Part shown: one piece after another, positions 57,541 to 64,000 of the stretch
How positions within the stretch are numbered: the first letter of the stretch is position 1
Layout: every line of letters begins with the position of its first letter
Source of the DNA: Phoma sp. XZ068
Lineage: Eukaryota > Ascomycota > Dothideomycetes > Pleosporales > Didymellaceae
NCBI GenBank assembly: GCA_004835665.1
Contig: RBKR01000001.1
Location: 2,480,001-2,544,000 of the forward strand
Length of the DNA stretch: 64,000 nt
Direction: 5' to 3'
The notes under the pieces: model-generated
The model's database searches: none
The model's input: the letters and a program-made list of their open reading frames with translations, nothing else
What the model was told of the DNA's origin: nothing
Made by a program: the position numbers and the translations under genes

Positions 57541-57849
57541 AATTGGGCTGGCCTACATGATCCCTACCGAGGTCTGAGGAGACGGTATTATACGGATGAT
57601 ACTCAGGCCTTCAGATACTTTAGGGATGGTGGGGGTGTAGAGAGGCATGATGTGGGCGCACATCTCGATGAGCGTTTTGTCCGCGAGTCCCGTGGATCCT
57701 TTGATTTTCGCAGTGTAGGACCTGGGGTAGGTGCACCATTACCTCCAGGTTCTGCAATGCGAGATCCAAGGGATGCTCTTAGTTCACAATGGACGCAAAT
57801 GCCATTTCCGGATATTGACAGACACTCGCAATTCAGGCGGAGGTACTGA
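57541..57849 (+). other. in-frame open extension after the INO80F-like stop
   Basis: After the TAG at 57538-57540 the frame runs 102 codons to a TGA at 57847. Its translation is rich in Arg, Asp, Tyr and Gly with protein-like patches (LHDPYRGLRRRYYTDD, FRYFRDGGGVERHD, MPFPDIDRHSQFRRRY). It has no ATG near its start. It may be a C-terminal extension reached by readthrough or alternative splicing, a former part of the gene, or chance. Confidence 0.4.
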
Positions 57850-58472
57850 GGTCTTTCCTCGGCGATCCGATTATCCAAGTCGGATGATCAGAGACATTGA
57901 TATGGGTGCAGCAAGGCGTTAGGGTTGGATATTCCTTGTACTGGCATGGCTATTACGACAGCAAGGCACAAACCTGTATTAGTACGTAGCAGGGATGAAT
58001 GCTATTAATGATCCAGAGTGACATGCTCCCCTGCTTGCTTGGTGATGAGTGGCTGCAGTTGATGAAATGTCCAGCACTGCCACTGGGCCCACAGGCTAAG
58101 GGAAAGCTTGTGTGCATGCACCGCCATACCGCACGACCCTGCATTCGTGAAAACAGATTAGCTCTGTGGATCATTGTTCCAATTATACAAATGCCGTTGG
58201 ACGATCACGAAGCAGAGACACGCGTCGCAAGTGCATGCTATCCAACATTCACAGTTTGTGCTGGGAGGGAAAGGGCTTCGAGGCACAGGAGAAATGGATT
58301 GAGGATATAGAGTCGTCTCCCGGAGACGTTGATAAGGAGTAAGCAAACTGGGTCTTGCAAGCAACCGAATCGGCCCCAAATAGTGAAACCCGCTCAATTA
58401 CTCGTCGCAAACAGATCTTGGCCGTGGCACCGTCATGGTATGCGTAATCATCTCAAACATACATTTCGCCGT
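57850..58472. other. intergenic 3' flanks
   Basis: The 3' sides of the convergent INO80F-like and calmodulin genes. Only short frames were seen. Confidence 0.5.
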
Positions 58473-59408
58473 TTATTTCTGCATCATGAGCTGGACAAAC
58501 TCGTTGTCTGTGAAATGTTAGCTTGGATATGAGACCTGCAGTGTGGATATCCTACAGTCGATGCGACCATCACCGTCCTGGTCAGCCTCCCTGATCATCT
58601 CGTCGACCTCATCGTCGGTGAGCTTCTCGCCGATCGAGGTCATAACGTGACGCAGCTCTGCGGCGGAAATGAAGCCGTTGTTATCGCGGTCGAAGACCTT
58701 GAAAGCTTCCCGAATCTCCTCCTCAGAATCGGTGTCCTTCATCTTGCGGGCCATCATGGTCAGGAACTCTGGAGATGATTGTTAGCCAAGTCTGCGCGGT
58801 CGAAGGTGTTGGACTCGTACCAGGGAAGTCAATGGTGCCGTTGTTGTCGGCGTCAACCTCGTTGATCATGTCCTGCAGCTCAGACTCGCTGGGGTTCTGG
58901 CCGAGCGAGCGCATGACGGTGCCGAGCTCCTTGGTGGTGATCTGACCTGTGAGGCAGCATTGTCAGCTATGCGCTGTTGCAAATGCGGTGTTGTGGCGCG
59001 GTCGTCGAGTGGCACAGGTGTCCTCGAGGCTGGCCTCAGCACATTCGTGGCATTTGCCATGCATGTGATTGAAGGTGCTTCGAGAAATCGGCCTTCTCGT
59101 GCGAATCGTGCTCTGGAGGAACTACTAACCATCGCCATCCTTGTCCTGTTCGCAGAGCTGTTAGCAACGGTGTTGACACGAGCAGATGCCCTCAGGCCGC
59201 TAGGCAACCAGACGCGGCACAGGGGCTAGAGAGTACTTACGAAGAGGGAGAATGCTTCCTTGAACTCGGAGACTTGCTCCTCGGTAAGAGAGTCAGCCTA
59301 CAGCATTGTGTTAGTACAACATGTCGAGCCTTAGCAGCGGGTGGGCGCCGTGTTGATTTCCAAGGCGGGGTATAGGAGCGGGAGGACAGCGCGGGGCTTA
59401 CGCACCAT
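58473..59408 (-). CDS. cmdA/CMD1: calmodulin
   Basis: Six exons (59408-59406, 59297-59241, 59145-59130, 58946-58821, 58768-58556, 58507-58473) with introns of 108, 95, 183, 52 and 48 nt give the canonical 149 aa. The first coding exon is just ATG and the third is 16 nt. Four EF-hand loops are intact: DKDGDGQITTKE (21-32), [12 protein letters not shown] (57-68), [12 protein letters not shown] (94-105) and [12 protein letters not shown] (130-141). It ends FVQLMMQK. It is the calcium sensor that activates calcineurin and CaM kinases. The first intron begins with GTGCGT immediately after the start codon. It is divergent from the Tlg2 gene. Confidence 0.98.
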
Positions 59409-59805
59409 GTTAATTGTGGGGTGTGGTGTCGCGAAGGAAGAGAGAAGTAGGGCGGAAGATAACCGGCAGATATGTGCAGGCTATTGTGGGGGTATATATA
59501 GGCCCGGTTGTGGTGTGTGAAGGAGGTTTGGCTGTGTTTGCGGCTGGAGAGTTGGTGGAGCTGGCTGTCAGATTGGCATTTAGCGGCGCCCTGCTGTTGG
59601 GAGACGGTCATTAGGCCGCCCAGAACGGCAAGGGCGGAAGGTAGCTCGGCCAAGCACCCCAGTGCTCCTGCGACGCTGCGGCTCCAACCGTCGAGGCGAC
59701 CAGATACCAACTTCAGAGCCCCAGATCGCCCGCTTGTGCGCCCTATAGATATTACCAAGCTCACGACTGCCATGACATAGTCGTATTGCAGCTCGCCTAC
59801 CCACC
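59409..59805. promoter_or_regulatory. shared divergent promoter, calmodulin/Tlg2
   Basis: 397 bp separate the two start codons, so both promoters lie here. No specific element was recognised. Confidence 0.5.
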
Positions 59806-61081
59806 ATGTGGCGGGATCGCACCAATCTGTATGCTGCGCAGCTGTCCATCTACTGTGTTCTCGCTGACGTAGCCTGTATAGCTTTATATCCTACCGCCAG
59901 TCCTATTCGCACCACCCCCAGAAGAAGACGCGCTATGGCGGATCCAGCTCGAATGGCTTCGGCGACGGCAGACGCATGTCGGAGGAGCGGCAAGGGCTCA
60001 TGTCGAGTGGTGCCTATGAAGACGACGGTGATGCGGTGATTGAAATGGACCTACTGCCTCCACGCTGGCTCGATGTGCAGGACGAGATTACAGATCACCT
60101 CGCAGAGATAGCGAAACAGACGCGCAAGCTCGACCAGTTACACCAAAAACACGTGCTCCCAGGCTTCGATGATGAGGACGTGAAGAAGAAGGAGGAGCGC
60201 GAGATCGAGCAGCTCACCCAGGAGATTACAAGAGGCTTCCAGAGATGCCAACAGGCCATCAAGAGAATTGAGATGATGGTGCGCGAGGCAAAGCAGCAAG
60301 GCAACATCAACCAGGGTGAAGAGGTCATGGCACAGAACTTGAAGATCTCCCTGGCCACACGAGTTGGCGAAGTCAGCGCAATGTTCCGCAAGAAGCAGTC
60401 TGCGTACTTAAAGAGTGAGTTGCACACCTTCATAACCGTTGTAGCCGGTTACTAATACGCGCAGAACTCAAGGATCTGGGTGGCTTCGCCTCGCCTTTCC
60501 GGACTGCAACGCCCGTACAGAACCCCTATAACGACCCTGCCATGCAAGAGTCAGACGCCGATCGATCATTTGCGCAGTCTACATCTCTCCAAACAAAGCA
60601 GCTGCGAATGCGCCACGACCCCAACGAAGTCATCATAGCCCAACGTGAGCGCGAAATCGAGGATATTGCACAGGGCATCATCGAGTTGGCCAATATTTTC
60701 CAGGAATTGCAGACTATGGTTATCGATCAAGGGAGCATGCTTGATCGCATCGACTACAATGTAGAGAACATGTCGAGAGATGTGAAGGAGGCGGACAAGG
60801 AGCTGAAGGTAGCTTCAGGCTACCAGAAAAGGGGAATTAAGAGGAAGATTATGCTACTGCTGGCGATTCTGATTGCGGGTGTCTTCATCTTGCTCTCACT
60901 GAAGCTGGGCACCAGAAACAGCAGCTCGCCAGCACCGGTCGCTCCAGCAGTGCCAGACGAAGATCCACCGCTGGTGGCATTGCGAACCAGACGCCAACCT
61001 TCGGCGCTGCCAACGAATCGTAACTGGCATCGAAGGAAAAGGCGGCTATGGAAAGGCCCCGAAGATGCGCTCAACTTTTAG
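59806..61081 (+). CDS. TLG2: t-SNARE of the Tlg2/syntaxin-16 family
   Basis: Three exons (59806-59828, 59882-60414, 60465-61081) with introns of 53 and 50 nt give 390 aa. The first splice yields MWRDRTNLFISYRQSY, the conserved Tlg2/syntaxin-16 start. An N-terminal helical domain follows (PPRWLDVQDEITDHLAEIAK). The Qa-SNARE motif covers about 245-310, with zero-layer Gln274 in VIDQGSMLDRIDYNVENM. One transmembrane helix lies at about 314-333 (IMLLLAILIAGVFILLSLKL). A lumenal tail of 57 residues, basic at its end, follows, as also seen in yeast Tlg2. It acts in fusion of endosome-derived vesicles with the trans-Golgi network. Confidence 0.96.
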
Positions 61082-62221
61082 AGTCCACAACATCCTAGAC
61101 ACTTTGTTAATACAGCGCTTGCCTTTCACAGTATCCTGTCGTCCACGCAGCTGACCGTCCGTTCCAGAAAATGTCGAGTGCAGAAACGTGAGGCAGCGAT
61201 CAGACTACAGAAACGTGGGCTACGCATTTGTGCAAATGAGTGTCGTTCCTCTTGCGCTGCACCTTTCAATATGGATGCTCCACGAGGCCTCTGGACGTCG
61301 AGTACATCGCGAATTCATAGCAGCAAGTCTGGCGAAGAGATGGATGTGTTGGTGCGCTATTTGTAATGCTATTTTGAGCACAATTCAGCGCTCTGTGCCA
61401 CGATAGCAGCGGCGGATATGCCAGGGTCTGGACTATCATCATTATTGGCTGAGGAGTATCATAGTGAACGTTACGTTTGTCTCCACACTCTTTGCTTTCG
61501 TACAGTCCAATAACGTCTGTGGTGATGTACTTGTTGGGACCATCAATGACTATCTTCACTTGGGAGGGCCGGAGCCCAGAGCATCTAGCACGAGGTGATC
61601 TCAGCTTCGAGGATGGAGACTGCCTTGGCACTGGGCGTAACGTAACGTCGTTTGCGCAGCAGGCATCAGCATTTGTACGCATATATGCGGCGCAGCAAAG
61701 CAGACACTTGTCATTGTGCCCCAGAGCCTAGTGGACTCGTATAATCTTACTCGGACCTGACACTGTCGTGACATCTGGCCGGGAATTAAGAGAGAAAGTT
61801 CACAGGTGCATCTTTAGGTCGCCAGGGTCGCGCTTGCTGCAGGTTAAGGCCAGGGTAGGCACTGCCTCACGAATGACAGCGTCCGAGCTTGCACCTGCCT
61901 TCCCATATCCCCCAGCCCGCGAAAGTCCCGAAACGTAGAATCCGCTCGTCGAGACGTGGAAATCTCCTGTCACGCCCAAAGAATACACCCGCAATTAACG
62001 TGGAGTCGACAACAAACGCGCATTCCTGACAAACGCAACGTTGGCCAAGCGCTGCTACTATTCCAGGATAGCTTACGCAGCTCTGTAACCACCTCCGCCC
62101 ACGCCCGCAACGCGACACAGAGCGCATAAGATCGTCCGCGGAAGCTGGGAGACGGCCACTTGCATGAGCTTGGACAGCAGCAGAGCTGCGCGAATAGTGC
62201 TTCACACACTTCACGGCCGCA
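61082..62221. other. intergenic 1.1 kb, flippase promoter
   Basis: The 3' flank of TLG2 and promoter of the P4-ATPase. Small frames on both strands lack protein character. Confidence 0.5.
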
Positions 62222-64000
62222 ATGGCCGGCCGGCCTGGAGGTGGACAGCCGTCTCACAACGACAACCTGATCGACTTCGATGAACCCCAACCGCAATACT
62301 ACTCCGGCGCTCGGCCGCCCGTAAACGATGACGACCTCCTCAACCGCTTCGACATAGACAACACAGACACTGCGCCGCAGGGGAGGCCGTCAGTGTCATA
62401 CGATGACTTCGTCGGCGGGGGCAGACCGCACACCTCGAATCTACCGGGCGGGCCTGGCGCATCCGTGGGACAGACACCATACTTGCAGTCAGGAGGAAAC
62501 GGGGCCTACTCGCAGACATCCGACCTGAACAACTATCAACGCTACTCCGACGCCGACATACCCATCGACGATGACGGGCGCTCAACCCAGGGCTACTATG
62601 CCTCCGGCGGTGCGTTCGACCCCACGTCGCCAGGGCTACAACGAGGCGCCTCCAAGAAGAACCACAACCGGAATAGCATCATGAGTCTCGGTGGAGGCCT
62701 CACTGGTCGCGTTAAGAACATGCTCGGGCGAGGCAACGAGTACTCGGAGATGGACCTGCCGTTGACTGAGCATGCGGCGCAGCAGGGTCAATCAAGCAAC
62801 AGTGCATACGGCGACGGACAGTCAACAAAAACAAAGAAGCGCAGTTCAGGCACTTTCAAGTTTGGATTTGGGAGAGGCGCGCCGGACCCGTCAACCCTTG
62901 GGCCTAGGATGATTCAGCTCAACAATCCACCCGCCAATGCCGCAAACAAATACGTCGACAATCACATTTCCACGACCAAGTACAACATTATCACATTCTT
63001 GCCCAAGTTCCTGTACGAACAATTCTCGAAATATGCCAACTTGTTCTTCTTGTTCACTGCCGTTCTGCAACAGATACCCGGAATTTCGCCCACATCGAGA
63101 TACACCACCATCGTCCCTCTGTTCATTGTGTTGCTTGTATCTGCAGTTAAGGAGTACATTGAGGACTACAGGCGGCAACAGTCCGACTCGCAATTGAACA
63201 ACGCGAAGGCGCAGGTGCTCAAGGGGTCCTCGTTCGAGGATACAAAGTGGATCAACATTGCAGTTGGCGACATTGTACGAGTCGAATCCGAACAGCCTTT
63301 TCCTGCGGATCTTGTGCTTCTTGCCTCATCTGAACCCGAAGGTCTATGCTATATTGAAACCGCCAACCTGGACGGAGAGACCAACTTGAAGATCAAGCAA
63401 GCTATCCCAGAAACTGCTGACTATGTCAGCCCTTCCGATCTTGGTAGACTTGGCGGCAAAATTCGATCTGAGCAGCCCAACAGCAGTCTGTATACCTACG
63501 AAGCGACCTTGACAATAGCGGCTGGAGGTGGCGAAAAGGAATTGCCTCTGCAACCCGACCAGCTGTTGCTCCGTGGCGCCACACTCCGCAATACGCAATG
63601 GATCCACGGTGCAGTTGTATTCACTGGTCATGAAACGAAGCTCATGAGAAATGCGACTGCAACGCCCATCAAGACGACCGCAGTCGAGAGAATGGTCAAC
63701 AAACAGATTCTCATGCTTGTGGTCATTCTTGTCGGTCTCAGCATTGTAAGCTCCATCGGAGACGTGATTATACGTTCAACTCGGGCAAAGAACCTCGAAT
63801 ATCTACGACTGGAAAATTTCAACGGTGCAAAGCAGTTCTTCTCCGATCTGCTGACATACTGGGTCTTGTATTCGAACCTGGTGCCCATCTCGCTTTTCGT
63901 TACGATTGAAATTGTCAAGTACTACACAGGTTCCTTGATTGACTCCGATCTCGATATCTACTACGAACCCTCGGATACGCCAGCAAATTGTCGAACATCG
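62222..64000 (+). CDS. DRS2: P4-type phospholipid flippase, Drs2-like, 5' part
   Basis: A single open frame of 593 codons from ATG to the window edge, so the 3' half is outside. Residues 1-215 are a disordered Gly/Ser/Asp-rich cytosolic region. The flippase body starts with NKYVDNHISTTKYNIITFLP and FLYEQFSKYANLFFLFTAVL, where two helices flank a short loop. The actuator domain contains YIETANLDGETNLKIK, with the P4-type DGET phosphatase motif. Helices 3-4 include the P4 signature PISL in SNLVPISLFVT. The phosphorylation site DKTGT is not reached. Drs2 moves phosphatidylserine and phosphatidylethanolamine to the cytosolic leaflet of late Golgi membranes. Confidence 0.95.
   Translation, partial: MAGRPGGGQPSHNDNLIDFDEPQPQYYSGARPPVNDDDLLNRFDIDNTDTAPQGRPSVSYDDFVGGGRPHTSNLPGGPGASVGQTPYLQSGGNGAYSQTSDLNNYQRYSDADIPIDDDGRSTQGYYASGGAFDPTSPGLQRGASKKNHNRNSIMSLGGGLTGRVKNMLGRGNEYSEMDLPLTEHAAQQGQSSNSAYGDGQSTKTKKRSSGTFKFGFGRGAPDPSTLGPRMIQLNNPPANAANKYVDNHISTTKYNIITFLPKFLYEQFSKYANLFFLFTAVLQQIPGISPTSRYTTIVPLFIVLLVSAVKEYIEDYRRQQSDSQLNNAKAQVLKGSSFEDTKWINIAVGDIVRVESEQPFPADLVLLASSEPEGLCYIETANLDGETNLKIKQAIPETADYVSPSDLGRLGGKIRSEQPNSSLYTYEATLTIAAGGGEKELPLQPDQLLLRGATLRNTQWIHGAVVFTGHETKLMRNATATPIKTTAVERMVNKQILMLVVILVGLSIVSSIGDVIIRSTRAKNLEYLRLENFNGAKQFFSDLLTYWVLYSNLVPISLFVTIEIVKYYTGSLIDSDLDIYYEPSDTPANCRTS

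Noticed and set aside
1..64000. tRNA, rRNA, transposase and CRISPR signatures
   Set aside because: I looked for GTTCGA/GTTCAA T-arm contexts with pairing stems, transposase or reverse-transcriptase motifs, and spaced repeat arrays. None met the standard for reporting.

Overview
This is a gene-dense window from the nuclear genome of a filamentous ascomycete. Typical features are short (47-110 nt) GT-AG introns, fungal-only families (HET, Zn2Cys6, Pth11-like receptor, Lam sterol transporter) and an arginine attenuator uORF. The protein families and RIP-like decay fit a Dothideomycete, probably Pleosporales. That placement is inference. No transposon ORF, tRNA, rRNA or CRISPR array was recognised. 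Exon boundaries below were read by hand from splice motifs, frame and family conservation.

Layout. 0-5.8 kb: the 3' end of an unknown protein, a HET-domain gene and a Ser/Thr kinase. 6.8-11.4 kb: a large disordered/coiled-coil protein and the Rho GTPase Cdc42, both on the minus strand. 12.8-14.2 kb: an unusual Zn2Cys6 protein with two binuclear clusters. 15.2-17.0 kb: arginine-specific carbamoyl-phosphate synthase small subunit with its attenuator uORF. 17.3-23.6 kb: a divergent pair, an MIT-like (Atg38/NRBF2-like) protein and a GRAM-VASt sterol transporter. 23.6-25.3 kb: a decayed direct duplication. 25.6-27.3 kb: a Zn2Cys6 regulator. 29.7-32.0 kb: a frameshifted second HET gene. 33.3-39.1 kb: a four-TM orphan, an F-box protein and a fungal-specific Gln/Pro-rich protein. 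39.9-46.5 kb: Sec61 beta, an MDR oxidoreductase, a Dabb-GFA fusion and a xylose-reductase-like AKR. 47.6-53.5 kb: a Pth11-like receptor, an APC permease and a GT32-like transferase. 55.4-57.5 kb: a small helical protein and an INO80F-like subunit. 58.5-64 kb: calmodulin, the Tlg2 t-SNARE and the start of a Drs2-type flippase.

Most genes are housekeeping. Several concern membrane traffic and polarity (Cdc42, Sec61 beta, Tlg2, Drs2, Lam, MIT protein, calmodulin), but nothing shows that they are co-regulated. I see no secondary-metabolite cluster and no wholly new multi-gene system. The most notable observations are the split arginine attenuator uORF, RIP-like decay of the duplication, in-frame stops followed by coding-like sequence at two genes, a possible dual-targeted reductase, and the HET frameshift.
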